This document shows, piece after piece, positions 55,504 through 63,880 of a stretch of 64,000 bases of DNA (positions within the stretch are counted from its first letter, which is position 1; each line of letters begins with the position of its first letter). The stretch comes from Algoriphagus aestuarii (GTDB taxonomy: Bacteria > Bacteroidota > Bacteroidia > Cytophagales > Cyclobacteriaceae): positions 744,001-808,000 of the forward strand of contig JAFIDK010000001.1 in assembly GCA_017051695.1 (NCBI GenBank). The letters are read 5' to 3'. The translations under genes were made by a program, and so were the position numbers. The notes under the pieces were generated by a model. It did no database searches. It was given only the letters and a program-made list of their open reading frames with translations, and was not told where the DNA came from.

Positions 55504-56109
55504 TTACTTCGCAGCAGCATAGCGCTTGCTTACTTCTTCCCAGTTTACCACATTCCAGAATGCTGTAATATAATCAGGTCTTCTGTTTTGGTAATTTAAG
55601 TAATAAGCATGCTCCCAAACATCAAGACCAAGAATCGGAGTACCTGGACACTCTGCCACATCCATCAAAGGATTGTCTTGGTTTGGAGAGGAGCAAACAC
55701 AGATTTCTTTTTTTGTATCTATACAAAGCCAAGCCCAACCTGAACCGAATCTGGTAGCAGCAGCTTTATTGAACGTTTCTTTGAAAGCATCAAATGAACC
55801 GAATTTCGCATCAATAGCAGCAGCTAACTCGCCAGTTGGAGCTCCACCACCATTAGGAGAAAGAATAGACCAGAAAAGTGAGTGATTGTAATGACCACCT
55901 CCGTTGTTTCTTACCGCGGTATTGGATCCAGCGATTTTCAATAATTCTTCCAGGGATTTACCTTCTAGATCTGTTCCAGCGATCGCGTTGTTTAGATTAG
56001 TCACATATCCGTTATGATGCTTGCTGTAATGGATTTCCATTGTTTTGGCATCAATATTTGGTTCTAATGCATCGTATGCATAAGGTAATGAAGGGAGTTC
56101 AAAAGCCAT
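55504..56109 (-). CDS. Iron/manganese superoxide dismutase
   Basis: 201 residues from the ATG at 56109 ([15 protein letters not shown]), the typical Fe/Mn-SOD start; the frame from 56154 adds 15 residues. Metal ligands appear as H in [10 protein letters not shown] in [11 protein letters not shown], and the D-x3-H of [20 protein letters not shown]. Removes superoxide. The choice of Fe or Mn cannot be settled by eye. Preceded by tadA with a small gap. Confidence 0.95.
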   Translation of the reverse strand: MAFELPSLPYAYDALEPNIDAKTMEIHYSKHHNGYVTNLNNAIAGTDLEGKSLEELLKIAGSNTAVRNNGGGHYNHSLFWSILSPNGGGAPTGELAAAIDAKFGSFDAFKETFNKAAATRFGSGWAWLCIDTKKEICVCSSPNQDNPLMDVAECPGTPILGLDVWEHAYYLNYQNRRPDYITAFWNVVNWEEVSKRYAAAK

Positions 56110-56213
56110 ATTGTTAAAATTTAAGGTTAAACGATTTAAAATTAATTCATTCAAATAATCTGTCTAATCAACTGGCAGAAAAGAAAAAAAATTCCCTTAA
56201 AATCAATTTCCTT

Positions 56214-56657
56214 TTACTTTCTCAGTTTTTTGAAAAATTCCAGAAGCAATTGCTCAGATTCCGAGGCCAAAGCTCCCTGGACCAGTTTCGTTTTTGGGTG
56301 CAGGATCCCGGTGTTACATTGACGAAAACCCCTTTTTGGATCTGCTGCTGCAAAGTGCACTTCTGCAATCTGTGACCAAAAAAGAGCCCCGCCGCACATG
56401 ACGCAGGGCTCTAAAGTCACATATAGTTTACAATCTGTGAGGTATTTTGCTCCCAGATAATTCTCTGCTGAGGTGATTGCCAAAATCTCTGCATGCGCAG
56501 TGACATCATTCAGCATTTCAGTCTGATTATAAGCTTTGGCTATGACCCTATTCTTACAGACGATGACAGCTCCCACAGGGATCTCTCCTTCTTCAAATGC
56601 GATTTTGGCCTGTTTAAAGGCCTCATTCATGAAATATTCGTCTGAAAATAAGTCCAA
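56214..56657 (-). CDS. TadA-like tRNA adenosine(34)/nucleoside deaminase
   Basis: 147 residues. Cytidine/deoxycytidylate-deaminase fold with zinc ligand and general base in TAHAEILA (H55, E57) and PCVMCGG (C85, C88); the N-terminal FEEGEIPVGAVIV block fits TadA. It likely makes inosine at tRNA-Arg position 34. It begins 5 bp after the PiT-like stop, so the two could share a transcript. Confidence 0.9.
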   Translation of the reverse strand: MDLFSDEYFMNEAFKQAKIAFEEGEIPVGAVIVCKNRVIAKAYNQTEMLNDVTAHAEILAITSAENYLGAKYLTDCKLYVTLEPCVMCGGALFWSQIAEVHFAAADPKRGFRQCNTGILHPKTKLVQGALASESEQLLLEFFKKLRK

Positions 56658-56662
56658 ATTAA

Positions 56663-57799
56663 TTACCTGAAAAAGTCCAAGATTTCTTCTCTGATGCCTT
56701 CGTTGATCACCACTGCCAGAATTAACGAAACCAACAGTCCGATAAATGCCTTGCTTACATCTTTTCTAGCAAGTTTGAATGCTCTGGAAACCCAGTCTTT
56801 TCGCTTCTCGGGTTTGCCTGCTTTTCCCAATGCAATTGCCAATTCACGACCACCCAAAAGCCCTATAAATACCCAAGTGGTACTCATTGGTACTTTACTG
56901 TGGATTTTAAAATAGAATAGGATGATTGCATAGACAAAATCCACAATCGTGGCAGCCCGTACATCGGTTACATTTGATTTTTCATTGACAATAGATTGGA
57001 TTTTGTCTCCTTTCAGATAAAACAAAAATCCCAGACCTAAAAATACAAATCCAGCATAAACAGCAAATTCATAAACATTCAACTGTCTCGGAAGGAAGAC
57101 CGCAATATTTGCTGCATCCTGCATGATCCAGACAGCCCATAAGGTTCCTGATGTAAGCCACTGCAGATAAATCCAATAAGGGGCAGGTTTTCCTTTCAGG
57201 TAATTTTGGACAAATCTCTCCAGAACAAACCAGACCACGATCGCAATACCAAAAGCAAGTAGGTAGCCAACAAAACTCTTTTGCATCACATCTACTATCG
57301 TTCCGGCTTTATAGGTGAATACATTCAGTAACAAGAATGTCGTCGAAACTGGCATCCTCATTCTGGTCATAATCAAAAGCACGATCGGAGCGGCAAGTTG
57401 TAGGAATACAAAGCTATCCGGAGCTCTATCCAATCCCTTGGTCGTCAATCTCTCATAACTCACATCACCTCCAAAAGTAATCCAGCTATAAGTGACTGTC
57501 CCCACGAAAATCAATCCCATAAATAGCCATAACCAATACCACTTTTTCTCCTGATTGGATGCTATAAAAGTTCCGATTGTCTGAATACTGTCATTTGCTA
57601 TCGCTGAATAAGCTGCCAAAGCAAAACCAAACCACATCGCTGCATACGTATACGGAAGTAGTAAACCTGCAACAGATATCAAAATACAAATACCAACTAG
57701 AAACTGCTTCTCCTTCTTTGCAAAATCAAATAAGGAGTAGGCGGTCTTACTTAATTTCTCCTGGTTTATATTCTGATCAAGATTCTTTTTTTTAGCCAT
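56663..57799 (-). CDS. PiT-like (inorganic phosphate transporter family) membrane protein
   Basis: 378 residues with about ten hydrophobic helices. Two halves each carry degenerate PiT signatures: SAIANDSIQTIGTFIAS near residue 65 and WIMQDAANIAVFLP near 226 (GANDxANxxG-like), plus MPVSTTFLLLNVF and VPMSTTWVFIGLLG (P-x-STT), the inverted-repeat layout of PiT phosphate transporters. It is divergent from a Na/Pi cotransporter-family gene (58037), and the two ATGs are 237 bp apart. Phosphate transport is inferred; the GAND motif is poorly conserved. Confidence 0.7.
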   Translation of the reverse strand: MAKKKNLDQNINQEKLSKTAYSLFDFAKKEKQFLVGICILISVAGLLLPYTYAAMWFGFALAAYSAIANDSIQTIGTFIASNQEKKWYWLWLFMGLIFVGTVTYSWITFGGDVSYERLTTKGLDRAPDSFVFLQLAAPIVLLIMTRMRMPVSTTFLLLNVFTYKAGTIVDVMQKSFVGYLLAFGIAIVVWFVLERFVQNYLKGKPAPYWIYLQWLTSGTLWAVWIMQDAANIAVFLPRQLNVYEFAVYAGFVFLGLGFLFYLKGDKIQSIVNEKSNVTDVRAATIVDFVYAIILFYFKIHSKVPMSTTWVFIGLLGGRELAIALGKAGKPEKRKDWVSRAFKLARKDVSKAFIGLLVSLILAVVINEGIREEILDFFR

Positions 57800-58036
57800 G
57801 GCCCTTTTTAAATTTTCATTTAGGCTGCAAAATTAATGAAGATAATTTCCCGAGGATGTTAAGAAATTGTTAAGTAAACACAAATTCTTTTCTATTCCTC
57901 TTAAATCGCCTTGCAAATCGCAAAAAAATTTCAACTTTTGCCAATTATTTTAATGAAAATTTGGAATTTCCTCCAATTCAAGTCAACAGCTGGAATATAA
58001 GAAAACCAAAGAATAGAATAATCGAAAAAGAGCGGG
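57800..58036. promoter_or_regulatory. Divergent control region of the two phosphate-transporter-like genes
   Basis: 237 bp of A+T-rich, non-coding DNA between the ATGs of the PiT-like and the Na/Pi symporter genes. It must hold both promoters. I found no clear TAnnTTTG box or repeat that would serve as a shared operator. Confidence 0.45.
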
Positions 58037-59146
58037 ATGGAATTAAACAGTCAGGATAAACCCGAAGTAAATAAGACCAAGAGTTATCTCTTGATGCTTT
58101 TGGCAATTATTTTATTCATTTTTTCGATTGATCTCTTGACTGTGGCGATGGGTCAATTAAACAACTCTGTCGCCTCAGACATCCTCAAAGCAACCAGAAA
58201 TCCCTTTGTCAGTCTTTTTATAGGCCTTTTAATGACTGCTTTGATACAGAGCAGCTCCACGGTAACCTCCAGCATCGTGGCGATTGTCGCTGCTGGCAAC
58301 CTGTCATTGGAGCAAGCGGTACCCATGGTCATGGGAGCGAATATCGGCACTACACTAACCTCCACGCTGGTATCGTTTAGCTATATCATGAAAAAAAACC
58401 AGTTCAAGAGAGCGATTTCGGCTGGCATACTTCATGATATCTTTAATATCATAACAGTCTTCATCTTACTTCCGATGGAAGTCTATTTTCAATTTTTATC
58501 TAAGATTGCCCATTATTTAGCGGCGTTTTTTGTGACCAAAGAAGGCTTCTCAGGACCATTTGAATACAATAGAGTCTTCACAAGACCACTAACCGAATGG
58601 ATCTCCGACACAATTCAGATTCCTTTCCTTACATTGGTAATTGCGATTTTCTTGGTTTTTGCAGCGATCAAAATGCTTTCTTCCTCGGTATACAAAGCAT
58701 TTGTATTGGATAGCTTTCAGGATATAAACAATTTCGTTTTCAAGAAAGCCAACCTCGCATTTATTTATGGGATGTTTTTTACTGCTGCTGTGCAGTCCAG
58801 TACTGTCACCACTTCCTTATTGGTGCCGCTGGTCGCCAATAAAAAAGTAAGTCTCAAAAAATCCTTCCCATTTATAATCGGTGCCAATATCGGTACCACC
58901 ATTACTGCAGGAATCGCGGCATTTTATAAAACTGAAGCGGCCATAGCTCTGGCCATTGTCCATTTTCTGATCAATTTATTTGGGGCAATGGTCTTTCTTC
59001 CTTTTCCTGTCATCCGGAATATACCTGTGAAAATTGCTGCCTATATGGGCGAAAAATCCCTACAGACAAAATTTATCGGTTTTGCATACATCTTACTGAC
59101 CTTCTTTATCATTCCTTTTTTACTGATTTATTTCAGTACGGATTAA
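58037..59146 (+). CDS. Na/Pi-cotransporter family protein
   Basis: 369 residues, PF02690-type. Two repeats each contain the family's QSSS/T motif: ALIQSSSTVTSSIVAIVA with GANIGTTLTS near residues 73-115, and AVQSSTVTTSLLV with GANIGTTITA near 255-295. About nine hydrophobic helices. It imports phosphate with sodium. Its stop overlaps the stop of the convergent deoC gene by four bases; no terminator fits between. Confidence 0.9.
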   Translation: MELNSQDKPEVNKTKSYLLMLLAIILFIFSIDLLTVAMGQLNNSVASDILKATRNPFVSLFIGLLMTALIQSSSTVTSSIVAIVAAGNLSLEQAVPMVMGANIGTTLTSTLVSFSYIMKKNQFKRAISAGILHDIFNIITVFILLPMEVYFQFLSKIAHYLAAFFVTKEGFSGPFEYNRVFTRPLTEWISDTIQIPFLTLVIAIFLVFAAIKMLSSSVYKAFVLDSFQDINNFVFKKANLAFIYGMFFTAAVQSSTVTTSLLVPLVANKKVSLKKSFPFIIGANIGTTITAGIAAFYKTEAAIALAIVHFLINLFGAMVFLPFPVIRNIPVKIAAYMGEKSLQTKFIGFAYILLTFFIIPFLLIYFSTD

Positions 59147-59808
59147 GTAAACTTTTCCCTCCATGCTTCCATCAGCAGGTTCGCGGAACTAGTCCCAATC
59201 CTATCTGCTCCCACTTGTATAAGTTCGATGGCAAAATCAAGTGTTTTGATCCCTCCGGATGCTTTGATCCCTACATGGGAAGCCAAAGATGCTCTCATCG
59301 TCACTATGTCTTCCACCGAGGCACCTCTAGCACCAAAACCAGTAGAAGTCTTTACAAAATCCGCTCCCGCATTCTGGCAGATCTCACATGCCTCTCGGAT
59401 CTGACTTTCACTGAGATTTGAAGTTTCGATGATCACTTTCAAAATCCGCTCTTCTTCGTGGCATATTTTTGAAATCTGCGCTATTTCGATCTTTGGCCAG
59501 TTCATCCCCGAATGATAAGCCGTCTGTGACCAAACCAGGTCCAACTCATCCGCTCCTAGCTTGATTGCTTCTCTGGTTTCGAAAACCTTACTCGCAGTAT
59601 CTGTATAACCCAAAGGAAAACCAATCACTGTCACCAACTGGATATCCTCGTCTTTCAATTCCCTTTTTGCTTTTTTCAGCCAAAACGGGGGAAGACAAAC
59701 TCCGACAAATTGCTCATCAATTGCTTCTCTGATCAATTGGTCTACTTCCGCTCCCGTCAAGGTAGGTTTTAGCAAAGTGGACTCCAGATATCGGTGAAAA
59801 TTTTTCAT
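59143..59808 (-). CDS. deoC: Deoxyribose-phosphate aldolase
   Basis: 221 residues. Class-I aldolase of the deoxyribose-5-phosphate salvage route: Schiff-base lysine K153 in FVKTSTGFG, proton-relay lysine K182 in GIKASGGIKT and D90 in ELDLVW. Splits deoxyribose-5-phosphate to glyceraldehyde-3-phosphate and acetaldehyde. Lies 5 bp after the LKR-like gene on the same strand. Its 3' end overlaps the Na/Pi gene end (59143-59146). Confidence 0.95.
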   Translation of the reverse strand: MKNFHRYLESTLLKPTLTGAEVDQLIREAIDEQFVGVCLPPFWLKKAKRELKDEDIQLVTVIGFPLGYTDTASKVFETREAIKLGADELDLVWSQTAYHSGMNWPKIEIAQISKICHEEERILKVIIETSNLSESQIREACEICQNAGADFVKTSTGFGARGASVEDIVTMRASLASHVGIKASGGIKTLDFAIELIQVGADRIGTSSANLLMEAWREKFT

Positions 59809-59813
59809 AAGCT

Positions 59814-61022
59814 TTAGGATTGCGAATTGACGAAATCCGTCAAATACATAAATTCCAAAGTCAAATCTCCATCTCTGGCAATCGTCGCGCCTTCCAAAAT
59901 GGGCGATGTGTCTTTTTCCAATTCAGGAATAACCCATTGAATCAGCTGATTCCCAAAATCCCGACTGGACTCTCTCGGTAGTTCACAAGGCAAATTATCT
60001 ATAGCCATGACAGAAATGCTCGTCTGACTACCAAAAGGATCGATGGCCTCTCCACTGTTTCGATCTATGTCAAAAACAGGATTTAGAATATTGGTGGATT
60101 GAATAGTCGTAGGTACAGATCCATTCACATCACAGGAAATATCTGCTATGACTGACAAGCCGAAGTCCGGATGCGCAATATCCTTCAGTTCAAAAAGCCT
60201 TGGTGCTTCAGGATCCCAATAATGTGCCGAAATTAAAATTTCTCCCTCTTCGGCAAACTTCAGAAAATGGCTTTCATACCGCTCTGGAAAATTATAAAAT
60301 TCCTCTTTCTCATATCCGCCATCAGACTTTCTCCTGTTATAATCCGATGAGTGCAACACTACATAAACTGCTTCATCAAAATAACTGTGCAGAAAATCAT
60401 GGCTGGAAACTTCTTTTAAGCCCAGTTCTCTCAGAATTTCCAAAGCTCCATTTCCTACTCTTCCTGATCCTGTGACAATGATTTTAATGGGAGGAAGCTG
60501 CACTTTTTTCAATTCAGAATTGAGTTCCTTTCTATCGAAACATTGATAGGCTCTTTTGATATCAAACAGGTCTGTCTTTTGACCATAGGTCCAAAAAGCA
60601 TTGTAAGCGCCTACAATCCCCGCCCATCTGCCAAATGCAACAACGCGCTTACCCTGTTCATCTTTTAATACCTCATAATCGAGGAGGCGGATGTTTTGAT
60701 CCAATACCGACTTTAAAAGATTGCGGTTATATTTCTGCTTTTTAATGGTATGGGAGAAAAAGAAAAATGTCTTATTGGAAATTAATCGGGAAACCGGAAC
60801 TTCCTTTACTCCAAAAATCACCTCACAATCCACCAAATCTTCCACGATTTCTACACCTTCCTGTAGGTATTCCTGATCAGAATAGCTTCTTTCGGGACTA
60901 GACTGAACTTGAAAGGTGAATTTTCCAGGAAAGTCCTCTTGAATCTGTTTGATTTGGGCTGGTGTAAAAGGCGTACGTCGGTCGGGAGGATTTTTACCTT
61001 CGCGGATAATTCCGATTTTCAT
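59814..61022 (-). CDS. Lysine-ketoglutarate reductase-like (AASS LKR domain) dehydrogenase
   Basis: 402 residues from the ATG at 61022 (MKIGIIREGKNPPDRRTPFT). AlaDH/PNT-N type start with RRTPFTPAQI, then GVKEVP, FFFFSHTIKKQKYN, IRLLDYEVLKDEQGKRVVAF and GRWAGIVGAYN, which match the lysine-ketoglutarate reductase half of the animal/plant AASS enzyme rather than yeast Lys1. NAD-binding VTGSGRVGNGALE (about residue 195-207). It would join lysine and 2-oxoglutarate to saccharopine (or run in reverse). No saccharopine-dehydrogenase partner is next to it. The pairing with deoC is unexplained. Confidence 0.82.
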   Translation of the reverse strand: MKIGIIREGKNPPDRRTPFTPAQIKQIQEDFPGKFTFQVQSSPERSYSDQEYLQEGVEIVEDLVDCEVIFGVKEVPVSRLISNKTFFFFSHTIKKQKYNRNLLKSVLDQNIRLLDYEVLKDEQGKRVVAFGRWAGIVGAYNAFWTYGQKTDLFDIKRAYQCFDRKELNSELKKVQLPPIKIIVTGSGRVGNGALEILRELGLKEVSSHDFLHSYFDEAVYVVLHSSDYNRRKSDGGYEKEEFYNFPERYESHFLKFAEEGEILISAHYWDPEAPRLFELKDIAHPDFGLSVIADISCDVNGSVPTTIQSTNILNPVFDIDRNSGEAIDPFGSQTSISVMAIDNLPCELPRESSRDFGNQLIQWVIPELEKDTSPILEGATIARDGDLTLEFMYLTDFVNSQS

Positions 61023-61145
61023 GAGATTAATTGTGTTTTTCAATGGTCAAATAGAATCTCGCAATAGTGATTATCATGCCTGAGTATTGCTTTTTACCTA
61101 TGCTCAAGTTCATAAAAATAAAGTTATCGGATATTCTACCTATAA

Positions 61146-61736
61146 ATGGGCTATTTCTTGTTAATCTTAAGCTGGGGCTTCTTCTATTTTACTCACAGCT
61201 TTTTCGCTTCTACCAAGTTAAAAAGAATTCTAAAAGTCCGATGGGAACGAGGATTTAAAAGCTACAGACTTTTCTATAGCTTATTTTCATTGCTGCTCTT
61301 TTTAGCTATCATGATTCAATCCATCTTGATTCCAGCTCAATATTTCCTTCCTCAAAAACCTCTATTGACCTATTTAGGCTATATGATTGCCACATTCGGT
61401 ACCATCCTCATGGTGAGATCCAGTAAGCAGATAAACCTAAAGAGTTTTTTAGGGATAGTGTCTGAGCCGAGCAATCAAAAGCTGGTCACTACCGGATTGT
61501 ATAGTAAAATAAGACATCCATTATATATAGGCCTGATGATGATCTTTTTTGGCTATGTATTGGTTTCAGCCCAATATACGGCACTGATTCACTTTATTTG
61601 TTTGGTGGTTTATTTGCCTTTTGGGATGTACTATGAGGAGAAAAATTTAATAGATCAATATGGAGAAGCCTACCGGACTTACCAGAAAAATGTACCGATG
61701 ATATTCCCCAATTGGAGCAAAAAAAAGAGGGCCTAA
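61146..61736 (+). CDS. Isoprenylcysteine carboxyl methyltransferase family membrane protein
   Basis: 196 residues, four to five hydrophobic helices. The C-terminal half holds the ICMT/PEMT signature: LVTTGLYSKIRHPLYIGLM, YYEEKNLIDQYGEAYRTYQK. Bacterial relatives methylate small thiols (MddA) or lipids; the substrate cannot be assigned here. The final stop lies next to the start of a hairpin that terminates the convergent FKBP gene. Confidence 0.85.
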   Translation: MGYFLLILSWGFFYFTHSFFASTKLKRILKVRWERGFKSYRLFYSLFSLLLFLAIMIQSILIPAQYFLPQKPLLTYLGYMIATFGTILMVRSSKQINLKSFLGIVSEPSNQKLVTTGLYSKIRHPLYIGLMMIFFGYVLVSAQYTALIHFICLVVYLPFGMYYEEKNLIDQYGEAYRTYQKNVPMIFPNWSKKKRA

Positions 61737-61744
61737 GCCCTCTG
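61720..61744 (-). terminator. Terminator of the FKBP lipoprotein cluster
   Basis: Stem AGAGGGC / GCCCTCT (61727-61733, 61738-61744) with a CTAA loop containing the convergent gene's last codon region; on the minus strand an eight-T tract follows (A at 61720-61727). Confidence 0.88.
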
Positions 61745-61748
61745 TTCT

Positions 61749-62300
61749 TTAATCTGTTCCTTTAAAATCCACGTCGAAGATCAAAATGGAATTCGGAGGT
61801 ATCCTACTAAAACTTTCAGCATCTCTGTATCCATAAGGAGAAGGGATGACAAATCTTGCTTTGGTCCCTGGGCGGATTCTCTTAAAAGCAATATCCCATC
61901 CTGTAATAACTTGTCCTATTCCAACCTGGAATTTCAAAACTTTATATTCCTCACCTTCTACATACAGGTCATTTTCTCTGGCAACTGATTCAATACTGGT
62001 GTCGAAAACAGAGCCATCCTCAAGCAAAGATCCGGTGTAATCCGTATAAACAACATTACCACCCAATGGTCTGGATCCTGCGCCTTCTTCCTGTACGATG
62101 ATAATGATACCACTTGGATCATGAATTCTATAAAGACTATCTACTTGCGCAGTATCAATGTAGGCGGCGATCTTAACCGAATCTATCGCCAGGTTTCCTT
62201 CCACATCATAAGCTGGCCCCGTATCGAATGGATTGTTAGGTTCGCAGGCTACGATCGTACCAAAAAATGCAAGTAATAGGATATAGAATAAATTCTTCAT
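61749..62300 (-). CDS. FKBP-type peptidyl-prolyl isomerase lipoprotein, third in tandem
   Basis: 183 residues. Lipoprotein signal with Cys19 (GTIVACEPN). FKBP domain about 75-180: YTDYTGSLLEDGSVFDTSIE, VGIGQVITGWDIAF, FVIPSPYGYRD, IPPNSILIFDVDF. The segment FDTSIESVARENDLY is shared with the two upstream paralogs, in a loop of the FKBP fold. It isomerises Xaa-Pro bonds of exported proteins and is likely anchored in the outer or inner membrane facing the periplasm. Lies 3 bp after the middle paralog. Confidence 0.92.
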   Translation of the reverse strand: MKNLFYILLLAFFGTIVACEPNNPFDTGPAYDVEGNLAIDSVKIAAYIDTAQVDSLYRIHDPSGIIIIVQEEGAGSRPLGGNVVYTDYTGSLLEDGSVFDTSIESVARENDLYVEGEEYKVLKFQVGIGQVITGWDIAFKRIRPGTKARFVIPSPYGYRDAESFSRIPPNSILIFDVDFKGTD

Positions 62301-62303
62301 GTA

Positions 62304-62861
62304 TTAGTTAGTTCTTGGTCCTGGGGTAATTTCCATCAATTCCAATTCAAATACCAAAGGCGTATTTGGCGGGATATTTGGCGATCTTCCTTGTCTCCCA
62401 TATCCCATTTCTGAGGGAATAATCAAAGTGGACCTATCTCCCAATTCCATTAAAGAAACTGCAAATTCAAATGCCGGAAGTAATCGACCATTCCCCAATA
62501 CAAAGGTAATAGGTAGGTATTTAGAATTTGGATCAAGAATATTATTATCCTCAGCTACTTGTTCTATAGAAGTATCAAATACAGTACCGCTTAGAAATTT
62601 ACCTGTATAATGAACCTTTAAAGTATCACCAACAAATACGGAATCCTGACTTCCTGAGACAGTTTGCCAGATTTGATAATAAGCATCCTCTGGAAAAGTA
62701 ACTTCTTTTACATTTACAATGGACGCAGTATCCAAGTAGTTTTCAATTGCTTCTTTGTCTGCAAGGAAAATAGCCTCTGAGGTCTCTTCAGAATCTACGC
62801 ATGAAAACAGGGAAACACTTCCCAATGCCAATGCAAGCAGTGAATACAGTTTAATTCTCAT
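62304..62861 (-). CDS. FKBP-type peptidyl-prolyl isomerase lipoprotein, second in tandem
   Basis: 185 residues. Lipoprotein signal with Cys21 (SLFSCVDSEET). FKBP domain about 85-183: VHYTGKFLSGTVFDTSIEQV, LGNGRLLPAFEFAV, IIPSEMGYGRQG, IPPNTPLVFELEL. The usual aromatic at the active-site GW (GWDEG in the first paralog) is AFEFA here, so activity may be reduced or the role different. Begins 49 bp after the first paralog's stop. Confidence 0.9.
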   Translation of the reverse strand: MRIKLYSLLALALGSVSLFSCVDSEETSEAIFLADKEAIENYLDTASIVNVKEVTFPEDAYYQIWQTVSGSQDSVFVGDTLKVHYTGKFLSGTVFDTSIEQVAEDNNILDPNSKYLPITFVLGNGRLLPAFEFAVSLMELGDRSTLIIPSEMGYGRQGRSPNIPPNTPLVFELELMEITPGPRTN

Positions 62862-62910
62862 TTTGTTGGTGTAGTTTAATTATTAGTTCTTTAAGTCTTT
62901 GCGGAACTTA

Positions 62911-63834
62911 TTACTGAACATCTACTACTTCCACGTCAAATACTAAAATTGAATTTGGCCCAATCATAGCTCCTGCACCATTCTCTCCATACGCTAGAGG
63001 AGAAGGGATCAGAAATTTTCCTTTGGATCCTTTTTTCAGTAATAACAAGCCTTCATCCCAACCTGGAATAACCTGACCCATTCCGACAGTTACAGGAAGT
63101 GGAGAATATTCTCTTTGGGCATTGTAAACATCATTCTCTTTAGCCAATGACTCAATGGAAGTATCAAACAAGGTTCCATCCAATAGGTATCCAGCATAAT
63201 TTACCATCATGGTAGTACCTGGCGCGATGGCATCTCCTGTTCCTTCTTCTTCGATGACATAGTATAGTCCGCTCTCAGTCTTATTCGCAGTCAAACCCTT
63301 TTCCGCAACATAAGCTTCAATAGTTTTTGCTTCTTCGGCTACCAATTCTTTTGCTCTTTCAGCTCTTTTCACTTCTTCCGCTTCCATAGTTTGGTTGAAA
63401 AACGTTTCAATAGCCGTCTGATCCATGATTTCAAATGCACCTAAGCGAACTTTGACGATGTCTTCTTCTTTAAGGAATGGAGGAAAGTTTTCTCCAAAAA
63501 TAATTTTTGCAGTAGACTCAAATGCGATGCTGTCTCCTTTTCGAAGGTTTAAGAAGATCTCGTCCATTCCATTGGTAGGAGTGACAGAATCATTTGCCAT
63601 CAAATATCCTGGAAAAGGCTGCTCTGCAGTAGAATAAATCACAGAATCATCTGCATTAGTGATTTCTAGATTATAAAGAAGGAAGTTCCCGTTAGGAGCT
63701 TTTTCATTTCCTTCTTTTACGTAAGTGTATTCGATTCCGTCTTTTTCAGTTACTTTTTTCTTTTGACAAGAAGAGACGATGGATACACCAAACATCAGAA
63801 CGATGAGAGCCAAAAGGCTTTTGTTATTTTTCAT
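62911..63834 (-). CDS. FKBP-type peptidyl-prolyl isomerase lipoprotein, first in tandem (GldI-like)
   Basis: 307 residues, larger than its two paralogs. Lipoprotein signal with Cys23 (SIVSSCQKK). Residues about 45-145 form an extra beta-rich domain that looks like a degenerate FKBP fold, then a helical linker (about 145-190), then the FKBP domain (about 200-305: NYAGYLLDGTLFDTSIESLA, GMGQVIPGWDEGLLLL, FLIPSPLAYGENGAG, IGPNSILVFDVEV). Next to an nrnA-like DHH gene, as gldI is in Flavobacterium; GldI is an FKBP lipoprotein needed for gliding. Function in gliding is inferred only. Confidence 0.9.
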   Translation of the reverse strand: MKNNKSLLALIVLMFGVSIVSSCQKKKVTEKDGIEYTYVKEGNEKAPNGNFLLYNLEITNADDSVIYSTAEQPFPGYLMANDSVTPTNGMDEIFLNLRKGDSIAFESTAKIIFGENFPPFLKEEDIVKVRLGAFEIMDQTAIETFFNQTMEAEEVKRAERAKELVAEEAKTIEAYVAEKGLTANKTESGLYYVIEEEGTGDAIAPGTTMMVNYAGYLLDGTLFDTSIESLAKENDVYNAQREYSPLPVTVGMGQVIPGWDEGLLLLKKGSKGKFLIPSPLAYGENGAGAMIGPNSILVFDVEVVDVQ

Positions 63835-63880
63835 AAAGAGTTTTGAAATTTCTAAGGTATTAAGTGGGTGGTTTTTTGCT

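Noticed and set aside
61044-61100. -7-like TATTTG strings (here and near 14690, 36370 and 56160) as promoters
   Set aside because: They lack the two bases between TA and TTTG, so do not fit TAnnTTTG.
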